A stretch of 64,000 bases of DNA from Mycobacterium adipatum (GTDB taxonomy: Bacteria > Actinomycetota > Actinomycetes > Mycobacteriales > Mycobacteriaceae): positions 930,001 through 994,000 of the forward strand of contig NZ_CP015596.1 in NCBI RefSeq assembly GCF_001644575.1, read 5' to 3'. Position numbers and translations under genes: made by a program. Shown piece after piece: positions 37,229 to 46,117 of the stretch (position 1 is its first letter; each line of letters opens with the position of its first letter). The notes under the pieces were generated by a model that worked only from the letters and a program-made list of their open reading frames with translations, was not told the DNA's origin and did not search any database.

Positions 37229-38539
37229 ATGAGCGAAGCGACCATCACCGAAGTTCCCGCCGTGCGCCTTCCACCGGGCCCGACCGTCAGCCGGGCGCTG
37301 ATGGGCATCGGGTTCGCGCTGTTCCGCCGCCCCGTGGTGGCGCGGCTGGCCGACAAGTACGGGTCGGCATTCACCATGGCGCTACCGGTCTTCGGGCCCA
37401 CCGTGATCGTCACCGATTCGCAGCTGGCCAAGCAGCTGTTCACCGCCAGCCCCGACGACGTGGGCAACATCCAGCCGAACCTGTCCAGGATCCTCGGGCC
37501 CGGCTCGGTATTCGCGCTCGACCGCGGGGAACACAAGCGACGGCGCCGGCTGCTCACACCGCCCTTCCACGGAAAGAGCATCAAGAACTACGAGCGGATC
37601 TTCGAGGAAGAGACGCTCCGCGAATCCGCGAATTGGCCGGTCGGTCAGGAGTTCGCGACGCTGGAGCCGATGATGCGGATCACCCTGAACGCGATCCTGC
37701 GGGCGGTGTTCGGCGCTGACGGCGCACACCTGGACGAGCTGCGCAGGATCATCCCCCCGTGGGTGACGTTGGGTTCCCGCTGCGCGACATTGCCCACCCC
37801 CAAGCGGGAATACGGTCGGTGGCACCCATGGGGCCGACTGGCCGACTACCGCCGCCGCTATGACGACGTCGTGGGCCGATTGATCGACGACGTGGCCGCC
37901 GATCCCGGGCTCGACGAACGTGACGACGTGCTGGCGTTGCTGCTGCGCAGTACCTACGAGGACGGCTCGGCGATGTCACGCCAGGACATCGCCGACGAAT
38001 TGCTGACCCTGCTCGCCGCCGGGCACGAGACCACGGCGTCAACCATGGGTTGGGTGTTCGAGCGGATCAGCCGCCATCCCGAGGTGCTGGCCAGGCTGGT
38101 CGAGGAAGCTGCTGGTGACGACAACGAGTACCGCCAGGCCGTCATCCTGGAGACCCAGCGTGTCAGGACCGTCATCGACTTCTCCGGCAGGCACGTCTAC
38201 GCGCCGACCTTCGAACTCGGTGAATGGGTGATCCCGCAGGGGCATTCCATCGTCGTCAGCCTGTCCCAGCTGCACGAGCGTGAATTCGACGATGCCGCAC
38301 GGTTCGACCCGCAACGGTTCGTCGGCAACCGCCCGCCGTTGGCCTGGGTGCCCTACGGTGGCGGAACCCGCCGGTGCGTCGGCGCGGTGTTCGCGAACGT
38401 CGAGATGGACATCGTGCTGCGGACGGTGCTGCGGCACTTCACCATCGCCACCACCACCGCGCCGGGGGAGAAGGTGCACTCGCGAGGAGTGGCCTTCACG
38501 CCCAAGCGCGGCGGCCGGGTGGTGCTGCACCGGCGCTAG
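37229..38539 (+). CDS. cyp138: Cytochrome P450, CYP138-like
   Basis: A 436-residue P450. The I helix has LAAGHETTAST, the K-helix ExxR lies in ETQRVRT and the haem loop reads YGGGTRRCVGAVFA. The block PWVTLGSRCATLPTPKREYG is typical of the CYP135/136/138 group. The order TetR-P450-msrA-SnoaL-SDR matches Rv0135c-Rv0139 as I remember it, supporting the CYP138 name. ATG 37229 follows TGGAG. The first codons include 12 bases of the short repeat seen at three other gene starts. Substrate unknown. Confidence 0.85.
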   Translation: MSEATITEVPAVRLPPGPTVSRALMGIGFALFRRPVVARLADKYGSAFTMALPVFGPTVIVTDSQLAKQLFTASPDDVGNIQPNLSRILGPGSVFALDRGEHKRRRRLLTPPFHGKSIKNYERIFEEETLRESANWPVGQEFATLEPMMRITLNAILRAVFGADGAHLDELRRIIPPWVTLGSRCATLPTPKREYGRWHPWGRLADYRRRYDDVVGRLIDDVAADPGLDERDDVLALLLRSTYEDGSAMSRQDIADELLTLLAAGHETTASTMGWVFERISRHPEVLARLVEEAAGDDNEYRQAVILETQRVRTVIDFSGRHVYAPTFELGEWVIPQGHSIVVSLSQLHEREFDDAARFDPQRFVGNRPPLAWVPYGGGTRRCVGAVFANVEMDIVLRTVLRHFTIATTTAPGEKVHSRGVAFTPKRGGRVVLHRR

Positions 38540-38551
38540 GCCGGTGCCTAC

Positions 38552-39061
38552 CTAGACCTCGGCGCGCTTGGGGAGCTTCCAGCCCGGGCGCGGGAAGTGG
38601 CAGGTGTACCCGGTGGGATAGCGCACCAGATAGTCCTGATGCTCGGGCTCGGCCTCCCAGAAGGGAGCTTCGGGTACGACCTCGGTGACGACCTTGCCGG
38701 GCCACAGACCGGATGCGTCGACATCGGCGATGGTGTCCAGCGCCACCGCCTTCTGATCCTCATCGACGTAGAAGATCGCCGAACGGTAGCTGGATCCGAC
38801 ATCGTTGCCCTGACGGTTCTTGGTGGACGGATCGTGGATCTGGAAGAAGAACTCCAACAACGACCGGTAGTCGGTCTGGGTCGGATCGAACAGGATCTCG
38901 ATGGCCTCCGCGTGACCGGGGTGGTTGCGGTAGGTGGCATGGTCGTTCTGCCCGCCGGTGTAGCCCACCCGGGTGGAGACCACACCGGGCTGCTTGCGGA
39001 TCAGGTCCTGCATACCCCAGAAGCAGCCGCCGGCCAGGATCGCCTTCTGGTTGTCGCTCAT
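38552..39061 (-). CDS. msrA: Peptide methionine sulfoxide reductase A
   Basis: A 169-residue repair enzyme that reduces methionine-S-sulfoxide. The catalytic motif GGCFWG places Cys13 as nucleophile, and the downstream signature is [17 protein letters not shown]. A second cysteine in TGYTCHFP near the C-terminus can serve as resolving residue. It is convergent with cyp138 and divergent from the exported protein gene. Confidence 0.95.
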   Translation of the reverse strand: MSDNQKAILAGGCFWGMQDLIRKQPGVVSTRVGYTGGQNDHATYRNHPGHAEAIEILFDPTQTDYRSLLEFFFQIHDPSTKNRQGNDVGSSYRSAIFYVDEDQKAVALDTIADVDASGLWPGKVVTEVVPEAPFWEAEPEHQDYLVRYPTGYTCHFPRPGWKLPKRAEV

Positions 39062-39131
39062 GCGCCATCACTCCTTCAGCAGTCACATAGTCGGTCAGCA
39101 TCCATTGTGCTCCGCCGCTACGGTGGAGCCC

Positions 39132-39581
39132 ATGCGTAGAGCTGTAACCGCAGCACACGCCGGGTTAATCCTGGTCGGCGGATTTCTGACCACCGCGGTG
39201 CCGTCGGCCTCCGCCGATCCGCCGGTACCCCCCGTCGACACCCCACCCGAGGTACCCGCCGACCAGTGGCGCACGGTGTTCGCCGGGAATCCGATGATCC
39301 TCAATCCGCATGTCACCGCGGTCGAGTCGTGGTCGCGCACCGGCGACGGGCTGTCCGTCAACTTCACCGCGGGGCCCGCGGAATGCTTCGGCGTGCACGC
39401 CACTGTGCAGGAGACCGCCGAGGATGTCATGGTCAATCTCGACGGTGGTGTGCCGCCGGAGGCCATCGGGCGGATGTGCATCACGCTCGCCGTGCCGGGC
39501 ACGCTGGACATCGCGCTGGACGAACCGCTCGGTGACCGAGTGGTACTGGCCGCGGGTTCGACCCTCGACAAACCCAGGTAG
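39132..39581 (+). CDS. Small exported protein
   Basis: A 149-residue protein with a signal peptide (MRRAVTAAHAGLILVGGFL, cleavage likely after SASA near residue 28) and a proline-rich linker. The mature beta-rich domain contains two cysteines (AECFG and GRMCIT) that may form a disulfide. ATG 39132 lies seven bases after TACGGT (39119-39124). No family recognised. Its stop codon TAG is the first part of the KstR-type box for the next gene. Confidence 0.72.
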   Translation: MRRAVTAAHAGLILVGGFLTTAVPSASADPPVPPVDTPPEVPADQWRTVFAGNPMILNPHVTAVESWSRTGDGLSVNFTAGPAECFGVHATVQETAEDVMVNLDGGVPPEAIGRMCITLAVPGTLDIALDEPLGDRVVLAAGSTLDKPR

Positions 39582-39592
39582 AACGTGTTCTA
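39579..39592. promoter_or_regulatory. KstR-type operator
   Basis: TAGAACGTGTTCTA is a perfect 14-bp palindrome fitting the published KstR pattern TnnAACnnGTTnnA. It overlaps TAGTTT (39591-39596), the likely -10 of the SnoaL gene. KstR represses sterol-catabolism genes, so the SnoaL-SDR pair may belong to that regulon. Confidence 0.7.
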
Positions 39593-39601
39593 GTTTGTGT
39601 C

Positions 39602-40102
39602 GTGACGAGCAGGCTGTTCACCCGGGATGAATTGGCAGATGCATTCGCGACATTCGAGCAGACGGTCGCCGAGGCGGCCCGCACCCGGAACTGGGATCCC
39701 TGGGTGGACCAGTACACCGTCGATGTCGAATATGTGGAGCACGCGGCGGGCACGATGCACGGCCGCGACGAGGTGCGTCCGTGGATCTGGAAGACCATGG
39801 AGAGCTTCCCCGGAAATCACATGACGGCGTTCCCGGCGCTGTGGACGGTCATCGACGAATCCACGTCGCGGGTGATCTGTGAGCTCGACAACCCGATGCG
39901 CGATCCCGGCGACGGCACCATCATCAGCGCCACCAACATATCGATCCTCACCTACGCCGGTGACGGGCTCTGGCGGCGGCAGGAGGACGTTTACAACCCG
40001 TTGAGGTTCCTGTCCGCGGCGATGAAATGGTGCAAGAAGGCGCAGGAACTCGGCACACTCGACGACGAAGCGGCGGAGTGGATGAAGGGCATGGCCCGAT
40101 GA
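39602..40102 (+). CDS. SnoaL-like protein (Rv0138-like)
   Basis: A 166-residue SnoaL/NTF2-like fold protein. It has the helical start (ELADAFATFEQTVAEAARTRNW) followed by VEYVEHAAGTMHGRDEVRPWI, typical of the polyketide-cyclase/steroid-isomerase fold. GTG 39602 begins about five bases after TAGTTT and is probably leaderless. It overlaps the SDR start (ATGA), so the two act together. The KstR-type box before it suggests a steroid-related substrate; this is inference. Confidence 0.82.
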   Translation: MTSRLFTRDELADAFATFEQTVAEAARTRNWDPWVDQYTVDVEYVEHAAGTMHGRDEVRPWIWKTMESFPGNHMTAFPALWTVIDESTSRVICELDNPMRDPGDGTIISATNISILTYAGDGLWRRQEDVYNPLRFLSAAMKWCKKAQELGTLDDEAAEWMKGMAR

Positions 40103-41112
40103 GGGCCCTCGTCGTAGGCGCCAACGGTTACCTCGGTTCGCACGTGGTGCGCCAGTTGGTGGCCGATGGGCAAGACGTCCGGGTGATGGTGCGTGAGGGC
40201 GCCAACACCATCGGCATCGACGATCTCGACGTGCAGCGCTTCATCGGCGATATCTGGGACGACGAGGTACTGACCGCGGCGATGACCGGCGTCGATGTCA
40301 TCTACTACTGCGTGGTGGACACCCGCGGTTGGCTGCGCGATCCGGCACCGCTGTTCCACACCAATGTCGAGGGCACCCGGCACGTGCTGGACATCGCGGT
40401 ACGCCCCGAGATCCTTTCGGGTCTAAAGAAATTTGTCTTCACCAGCAGCTACGCCACCGTGGGCCGCCGGCGCGGCCGGGTGTCCACCGAGGAGGACATC
40501 GCCGACGAGCGGAAGCTGACACCCTACGTGCGGTCCCGCGTGCAGGCCGAGAAGATGGTGTTGCAGTACGCACGGGAACGTGGCCTGCCGGCAGTCGCGA
40601 TGTGCGTGTCGACCACCTACGGCGGCACCGATTGGGGCCGTACTCCGCACGGCGCGATCATCGCCGGCGCCGCCTTCGGCAAGCTGCCATTCGTGATGCG
40701 TGGTATCGAACTGGAAGCGGTGGGTGTCAACGATGCCGCCCGGGCGCTGATCCTGGCCGCCGAGAAGGGACGGGTGGGGCAGCGATACCTGATCTCGGAC
40801 AAGATGATCAGCAACGCCGAGGTGGCCCGCATCGCGGCCGAGACGGCCGGTGTTCCGGCGCCGGCCCGGTCGATACCCTTACCGGTGACCTACCTGCTCG
40901 CCGCGATGGGCACGATCAAGGGACGGCTGCGCCGCACGGACGAGCGGCTGTCCCTGGCGTCACTGCGGCTGATGCGCGCGGAAGCGCCGGTCGATCACGG
41001 CAAGGCGATGCGCGAACTCGGTTGGCACCCAACCCCGGTCGAAGAGAGCATTCGAGAGGCGGCCCGGTTCTGGGTGGGGCTGCGCAAGTCCAAACGCAAA
41101 ACCGTGGGCTGA
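40099..41112 (+). CDS. Extended SDR / NAD-dependent epimerase (Rv0139-like)
   Basis: A 337-residue extended SDR. The cofactor motif is VVGANGYLGSHVV at the N-terminus and FTSSYATVGRRRG supplies the active-site Ser/Thr strand. The expected YxxxK motif reads YVRSR, with arginine in place of the catalytic lysine, so activity may be altered. The family includes 3-beta-hydroxysteroid dehydrogenases, which fits the KstR-type box upstream. The start is ATG 40099, coupled to the SnoaL stop. Confidence 0.83.
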   Translation: MRALVVGANGYLGSHVVRQLVADGQDVRVMVREGANTIGIDDLDVQRFIGDIWDDEVLTAAMTGVDVIYYCVVDTRGWLRDPAPLFHTNVEGTRHVLDIAVRPEILSGLKKFVFTSSYATVGRRRGRVSTEEDIADERKLTPYVRSRVQAEKMVLQYARERGLPAVAMCVSTTYGGTDWGRTPHGAIIAGAAFGKLPFVMRGIELEAVGVNDAARALILAAEKGRVGQRYLISDKMISNAEVARIAAETAGVPAPARSIPLPVTYLLAAMGTIKGRLRRTDERLSLASLRLMRAEAPVDHGKAMRELGWHPTPVEESIREAARFWVGLRKSKRKTVG

Positions 41113-41175
41113 ACACCACGCCCCGCGGCGTTCAACGACCGGCGCGTGCGGGTTGTCGGACTACCGTGGTGATGC

Positions 41176-42003
41176 ATGACCGCTGATGACCATGTGCGCG
41201 TGGACCTCACGGGCGCACCGCAAACCATGCTGGCGACGCTGTACGCGAGGGCCCTGGACGCTGATCTGCCGCATCCGATCCTCAACGACCGCTGGGCCAA
41301 GGACACCGTGGCCGGTATCGACTTCGACTGGACACAGACCACCATCACTGCGCGGAGGTCCCCGGCCGTCACCACCCGGTCGGCACATTTCGACACCTGG
41401 GTCCGTCAGTTTCTGGCGCTCCACCCGAAAGCCACTGTGCTGCATCTCGGTTGTGGCCTGGACAGTAGATATCTCCGGGTGGCGCCGGGACCGGACGTGC
41501 AGTGGTACGACATCGACTACCCGGAGGTCGCCGAGTTGCGCGGGCGGCTGCTTCCGGGAGGTGGCGAAGGCCATCACGTGGTGGCGGCCTCGGTCACCGA
41601 TCCGGCTTGGCTGCACGACATCCCGATCGGTGCGCCGGTACTGGCCCTTGGTGAGGGTTTGACGATGTACCTGTCCGAGGCTGATGGTCTCGATCTGCTG
41701 AACAGAATCGTCGAGCACTGCGGCACAGGGGAATTGCAATTCGATGCGTTCAATTCGCTGGGCATCAGATCCCAGTGGACCAATTCGGTGGTGCGACGTT
41801 CGGGTGCCACCCTGCGCTGGGCGATCAACGGTCCCGATGACATCCTCTCTGCCGTGCCCGGCACCCGGCTGCTGGCGTGGATGTCGCCGTTCGACACTGT
41901 GGCCTTCGATCTGGTGCGCCCGGCCTATCGGCTGCTGGCCAACGCCATGTCGAGGGTGCCGGCATTGCGTTATATGGCGCAGTACCATCGCTATTCGTTT
42001 TGA
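41176..42003 (+). CDS. Leucine-carboxyl-methyltransferase-type SAM methyltransferase
   Basis: A 275-residue methyltransferase of the LCM/TcmP-like family common in mycobacteria. Motif I is VLHLGCGLDSRYLRV, then WYDIDYPEVAELR and LALGEGLTMYL. The start is ATG 41176, eight bases after TACCGT (41162-41167). Members methylate carboxyl or hydroxyl groups of polyketides and lipids; the substrate here is unknown. Confidence 0.87.
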   Translation: MTADDHVRVDLTGAPQTMLATLYARALDADLPHPILNDRWAKDTVAGIDFDWTQTTITARRSPAVTTRSAHFDTWVRQFLALHPKATVLHLGCGLDSRYLRVAPGPDVQWYDIDYPEVAELRGRLLPGGGEGHHVVAASVTDPAWLHDIPIGAPVLALGEGLTMYLSEADGLDLLNRIVEHCGTGELQFDAFNSLGIRSQWTNSVVRRSGATLRWAINGPDDILSAVPGTRLLAWMSPFDTVAFDLVRPAYRLLANAMSRVPALRYMAQYHRYSF

Positions 42004-42018
42004 GGCAGTCACGGGGCG

Positions 42019-42214
42019 TTACCGTCGGCTTGTGGTGGGAAGAGTTCGTCGCCGGTGGAAGTGGTGGTTGAGGGTGTCGCCGCCGGTGTTCATCAGGGGT
42101 GGCGGGTGCCAGTGCACGCGGCTGGTCTCTTTGTCGATGGTGTTGGTCCAGCCGAGTTGCACCGCCTCCCGACCTTCGGCCACATCGCTGTCCATGCATC
42201 GAACATATGAGCGG
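42019..42214 (-). pseudogene. Collapsed 13E12/DUF222-HNH gene remnant
   Basis: The frame 42195-42019 (58 codons) ends with a C-terminus like 13E12 proteins: LGWTNTIDKETSRVHWHPPP, then a TG-GD-x-LN-HHFH segment. The DUF222 domain and HNH core are absent. Just upstream, TCGAAC-ATAT-GAGCGG (42199-42214) is half of a mycobacterial SOS box with the other half decayed. 13E12 genes are known LexA targets, so this looks like a promoter joined to the 3' end after an internal deletion. Confidence 0.6.
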
Positions 42215-42330
42215 TCACCGACGAAACAGCCCAGAAAGTGACACCAGTGGTCAAAGAGTCCAAAGAAAATTGTGGGACTCAGCCGTCGCTCGAAAGTCGC
42301 TCATAGGTGAGCTCTTCGGACGTCGAACCG
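42215..42330. other. Short intergenic stretch, no gene seen
   Basis: About 115 bases with somewhat lower GC (AAAGAGTCCAAAGAAAATTG) next to the 13E12 remnant. I find no frame, dyad or promoter I would defend. Confidence 0.4.
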
Positions 42331-42798
42331 TCAGGTGTCGACCGGTCCCCGCGTCCCGAGAACCGGCTGCCGCCGACCCCCGCTGTTGAAGTCGGGGCAC
42401 CACGGCGAGTGTCCGCGTTCGTCTCGCCAGGCGATCTGCAGTCCCCGGATCGGGCCGCTGCGGAACGCCACCGCCCATCCCATGTGGACGTCCGGGTGGG
42501 TCACCTCGACGAACTCGGCACCCGAACCGTCCGGAAACGTCATGGTGTCGCCGGGCGCGGGCTCGACCTCGTGCACCATGTAGTGCGCCATCTCGTTGAG
42601 CAGCAGCATGGACCGGGCGGGCGGAAGGCCGGTGATGAGCAGTTCGGGCAGGCCGGCCCCGCTGAGCCCGACCGTGTACGCGAATGGCGGGTCGGCTTCG
42701 ACGTACTGCACCGCCCAGCCGTTCTTCATGACCAGTCCCCGCAGCTCGTCGAGGTAGTCCTGCCGGGTGGCCCCCGGGTGATCGCATTGCCAGCACAT
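42331..42798 (-). CDS. DUF4262 domain protein
   Basis: A 155-residue cytoplasmic protein. The N-terminus MCWQCDHPG has a CxxC pair, followed by WAVQYVEADPPFAYTVGLSG and ELLITGLPP, the usual DUF4262 marks. Start ATG 42798 is preceded by a GGAG ribosome site. Function of the family is unknown. It diverges from the FAD oxidoreductase gene. Confidence 0.8.
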   Translation of the reverse strand: MCWQCDHPGATRQDYLDELRGLVMKNGWAVQYVEADPPFAYTVGLSGAGLPELLITGLPPARSMLLLNEMAHYMVHEVEPAPGDTMTFPDGSGAEFVEVTHPDVHMGWAVAFRSGPIRGLQIAWRDERGHSPWCPDFNSGGRRQPVLGTRGPVDT

Positions 42799-42873
42799 GG
42801 TGTGCTCCTTTCGTCGGTACTTGGCACCACCATGCGCCGCACCACCGACATGCCGACCTGACAGAATCGCCGG

Positions 42874-44241
42874 GTGTCCACCATCAACGGTCGTGTCTCG
42901 CACTGGTTCGACAAAATGCCCTCGCTGCGGCCGCGGCTGCCCGGCGACCGTGACGCCGATGTCTGCATCGTCGGTGCCGGATACACCGGTCTGTGGACGG
43001 CCTACTACCTCAAGAAGGCCGACCCATCGTTGCGGATCACCGTCCTTGAGGCGCGCTTCGCCGGCTTCGGCGCGTCCGGCCGCAACGGCGGATGGCTGTC
43101 CGGGCTCGTTCCCGGCGACCGCAACCGGATGGCGAAAACCTATGGCCGCGACAAGGTTCTCGCCTGGCAGCGGGCACTCAACCAGTCCGTCGACGAGGTC
43201 ATCGCGGTGGCTGAGAGTGAAGGTATCGACGCGGGCGCGGTCAAGGGCGGCAACCTGGAGATCGCCCGCAACCCCGCGCAGGCGGCGCGGCTGGCAGCCA
43301 GTGTCGCCGAGGAGCGCCGCTGGTGCAACGACGTCACCGAACTGACCAAAGAGCAAGCTGCGCAACGGATCAACATCGACGGCCTGGTCTCGGCCTATCA
43401 CAGCAGGGACTGCGCACGGATCCAGCCGGCAGCCCTGGCCGCAGGGCTGGCCGAGGCTGTCGAGCGCCTTGGCGTCACCATCCACGAACAGTCCGCGGTC
43501 GTCGAGATCCAGCCGGGCAGGGCCGTCACCAGGACGGGTACCGTGCGCGCACCTATCGTGCTGCGGGCCACCGAGGGTTTCACCCCGGCGCTGCCCGGCC
43601 TGCGCAGGCGCTGGCTGCCGATGAACAGCTCGATGATCGCCACCGACCCGATTCCCGCTCGAATCTGGGACGAAATCGGTTGGCAGGGCCGTGAAACCAT
43701 CGGCGACACGGCGCACGGATTCTTCTATGCGCAGCGCACCGTCGATGATCGCATCGCCATCGGCGGGCGCAGTGTGCCGTACCGGTTCGGGTCACGCACC
43801 GATCGGGACGGGCAGGTGCCCGCGCGCACCATCCGCCTGTTGACCGAGGTCCTGCATTCGATATTGCCGCAGGTGCGCGACATCCCCATCGCGCACGGCT
43901 GGTGCGGCGTGCTGGCGGTGCCGCGCGACTGGGAAGCCGGTGTCGCCCTGGACCGCACCACCGGTCTGGGCTGGGCCGGCGGCTACGTCGGGCACGGAGT
44001 GACCGCGACGAACCTCGCCGGCCGAACCCTGGCCGATCTGGTCCTGGCTCGGAACACTCCGATCACCGAACTGCCGTGGGTCGGTCACCAGTCGCGGAAT
44101 TGGGAACCCGAACCGATGCGCTGGCTCGGGGTGCGCGGCCTCTATATCGCCTACAAGCTCGCCGATCGCCACGAAGCCAACGGCCGCCGCACAACCTCAC
44201 CCATCGCCAGGGTCGCGGACGTCATCACGCGCAAGCCCTGA
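42874..44241 (+). CDS. FAD-dependent amine/glycine oxidase-type oxidoreductase
   Basis: A 455-residue DAO-family flavoprotein. The FAD-binding motif is VCIVGAGYTGLWTAYYL (about 30-46), followed by FGASGRNGGWLSG. The C-terminal GGYVGHGVTATNLAGRTLAD completes the flavin site. It resembles gamma-glutamylputrescine-oxidase-like enzymes, which oxidise amines or amino acids. GTG 42874 lies six bases after CAGAAT and may be leaderless. Substrate unproven. Confidence 0.87.
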   Translation: MSTINGRVSHWFDKMPSLRPRLPGDRDADVCIVGAGYTGLWTAYYLKKADPSLRITVLEARFAGFGASGRNGGWLSGLVPGDRNRMAKTYGRDKVLAWQRALNQSVDEVIAVAESEGIDAGAVKGGNLEIARNPAQAARLAASVAEERRWCNDVTELTKEQAAQRINIDGLVSAYHSRDCARIQPAALAAGLAEAVERLGVTIHEQSAVVEIQPGRAVTRTGTVRAPIVLRATEGFTPALPGLRRRWLPMNSSMIATDPIPARIWDEIGWQGRETIGDTAHGFFYAQRTVDDRIAIGGRSVPYRFGSRTDRDGQVPARTIRLLTEVLHSILPQVRDIPIAHGWCGVLAVPRDWEAGVALDRTTGLGWAGGYVGHGVTATNLAGRTLADLVLARNTPITELPWVGHQSRNWEPEPMRWLGVRGLYIAYKLADRHEANGRRTTSPIARVADVITRKP

Positions 44242-44251
44242 GCGGACCCGC

Positions 44252-44707
44252 CTAACTTTCGGCGCGTGCCTTGAGCCGCTCGAGCGTGGCCTGGATGTGC
44301 TGGGCGTTGGCGCTGTCGCGGTCGCTGACCCCGGTGGCCAGGCCCGCGATCTTCTTGAACCAACCGGCACGGCGGTCCCACGTCGACTCGGTCACGGTGC
44401 ATCCACCGTCGGTCGGGGTGATGTCGTAGCGCCAGTGCGCGACCGGGAAGACCGCCGATTTCACGTCGAATGCGAAGGTCGACGGCGGCACCGCGTCGGT
44501 GACGGTGCAGGTGGTGGTCCAGGACTTCGAGCCGTTGCGGTTCTCGCCCTTGAACACCGCTCCGGGCGCGGCCGACGTGCCCTTCGTCCACCGCATGGCG
44601 TGAGCTTCCTCGGCCAGCGATGCCATCGTTGGCAGATCGGTGATCAGCGCGTACACCTGCGCCGGGTCGGCTGCGACGGTCACGGATGCGGTAATGGGAG
44701 CGTTCAT
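44252..44707 (-). CDS. SRPBCC (polyketide cyclase-like) protein
   Basis: A 151-residue START-like beta-barrel. It opens with ITASVTVAADPAQVYALITD and has VFKGENRNGSKSWTTTC and a final amphipathic helix, as expected for the fold. Binding of a hydrophobic ligand is the usual role; no ligand can be named. It is convergent with the FAD oxidoreductase and divergent from the DUF427 gene. Confidence 0.85.
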   Translation of the reverse strand: MNAPITASVTVAADPAQVYALITDLPTMASLAEEAHAMRWTKGTSAAPGAVFKGENRNGSKSWTTTCTVTDAVPPSTFAFDVKSAVFPVAHWRYDITPTDGGCTVTESTWDRRAGWFKKIAGLATGVSDRDSANAQHIQATLERLKARAES

Positions 44708-44771
44708 GGGCCGATCGTAGCGACCAGGAGGTGTCGGGAATCACTGGATCTGGGACGGCGTTGCATCCCGC

Positions 44772-45131
44772 ATGAGCGAGCGCCCCGTCCGCCAGCCGAC
44801 CGCCGAACATCCGATCACCGTGACCCCGACCGGCGGGAAGGTCACGGTCACGGTGAACGGGCTGATCGTCGCCGAATCGGACCGCGCGGTGACCCTGCAG
44901 GAAAGCACGTATCCGCCGGTGTACTACATCCCGCTGGCCGACGTGCTGGCGTCGGCCCTTCAGCGCAGCGAGACGACCACATACTGCCCGTACAAGGGTG
45001 AGGCGAGTTACTACCAAGTCGCCGATGTGCCGGACGCGATCTGGACCTATGAGCGGCCCTACCCCGCCGTCGCCGATATCGCCGGCAAAGTCGCCTTCTA
45101 CCCGGACAAGGCACACATCTCGTTGGCCTAG
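44772..45131 (+). CDS. DUF427 protein (Rv0140-like)
   Basis: A 119-residue beta-barrel protein of the DUF427 family. It has VNGLIVAESDRAVTLQEST, YYIPLADV and TYCPYKGEASYY. Biochemical role unknown. Its stop codon TAG overlaps the -10 of the DNA glycosylase gene. Confidence 0.88.
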   Translation: MSERPVRQPTAEHPITVTPTGGKVTVTVNGLIVAESDRAVTLQESTYPPVYYIPLADVLASALQRSETTTYCPYKGEASYYQVADVPDAIWTYERPYPAVADIAGKVAFYPDKAHISLA

Positions 45132-45140
45132 ATTGGTCGG

Positions 45141-46037
45141 ATGCCCACCGCGTCGGTGACCTTCGGCGGACCCGTGAGTCCCGGGCTCACGTTGTCCCCG
45201 TTGCGCCGCGGCGGGGGTGACCCGTGCTTCCAGGTGGTCGCCGGGGACACCTGGCGCACCTCCATGACGCGCACCGGTGCGGTAACCGCGCGGATTCGCA
45301 AGACGGCACCCGACACCGTGGAATGCGAGGCGTGGGGTCCCGGCGCCGCCGAGTTCTTGGACGGATTCGCTGCACTGCTGGGCAGCGAGGACGACCCGTC
45401 GGGTTTCGCCCCGGCCGAACCGACAATCGCCGAAGCCCATCGGCGGGTGCCCCACCTGCGTCTGGGCCGCACCGGCCGGGTGCTGGAGGCGTTGATACCG
45501 GCGGTGCTCGAGCAGCGGGTATACGGCAAGGACGCGTTCCGGGCGTGGCGGTTACTCACCACCAAATACGGTGCACCCGCACCCGGTCCGGCGCCGGCGG
45601 GCATGCGCGTGCCGCCGACGGCCGAGGTGTGGCGGCGCATTCCGTCCTGGGAGTTCCATCTCGCCAACGTCGATCCCGGCCGGGCGCGCACCGTGGTCGG
45701 CTGCGCGCAACGCGCCGACGCACTGGAGCGGTTGCAGCCGGCCACAGCGGCCGCAGGTCTGACATCGCTGCCCGGGGTCGGGGTATGGACGGCGGCCGAA
45801 ACGATGCAGCGTGCGTTCGGTGACGCCGATGCGCTCTCGGTCGGCGACTATCACCTGGCCAAGGTGGTCGGGTTGAGCGTGCTGGGCCGACCGATCGATG
45901 ACGCCGAGATGGTGGAGTTGCTGGAGCCGGTGCGCCCGCACCGGCACCGGGCGGTCCGCTTACTGGAAGTCAGCGGGCTCGCGATACGCCAACGTCGCGG
46001 CCCGCGTCAGGCGATACCGAACCTGCGTGCGCTCTGA
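45141..46037 (+). CDS. AlkA-like HhH-GPD DNA glycosylase (Rv0142-like)
   Basis: A 298-residue base-excision repair protein. A helix-hairpin-helix reads LTSLPGVGVWTAA, followed by the catalytic aspartate Asp236 in LSVGDYHL. The N-terminal beta domain (about 1-95) matches the AlkA layout. ATG 45141 lies exactly six bases after TAGATT (45129-45134), so the gene is probably leaderless and independently transcribed. Expected to remove alkylated bases. Confidence 0.85.
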   Translation: MPTASVTFGGPVSPGLTLSPLRRGGGDPCFQVVAGDTWRTSMTRTGAVTARIRKTAPDTVECEAWGPGAAEFLDGFAALLGSEDDPSGFAPAEPTIAEAHRRVPHLRLGRTGRVLEALIPAVLEQRVYGKDAFRAWRLLTTKYGAPAPGPAPAGMRVPPTAEVWRRIPSWEFHLANVDPGRARTVVGCAQRADALERLQPATAAAGLTSLPGVGVWTAAETMQRAFGDADALSVGDYHLAKVVGLSVLGRPIDDAEMVELLEPVRPHRHRAVRLLEVSGLAIRQRRGPRQAIPNLRAL

Positions 46038-46040
46038 GTT

Positions 46041-46066
46041 GATTACCGATCGGCGTCCCTGGGTAT
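46041..46066 (+). promoter_or_regulatory. Candidate SigF-type promoter of dps
   Basis: GATT (46041-46044), 16 bases, then GGGTAT (46061-46066) fits the SigF pattern GTTT-N15-17-GGGTA with one mismatch at -35. Dps of M. smegmatis is known to be driven by alternative sigma factors. Confidence 0.5.
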
Positions 46067-46117
46067 GGATCGGGTTGAGTCAGACGACGCAAAGACGGCG
46101 ATACACAAGGAGCCACC

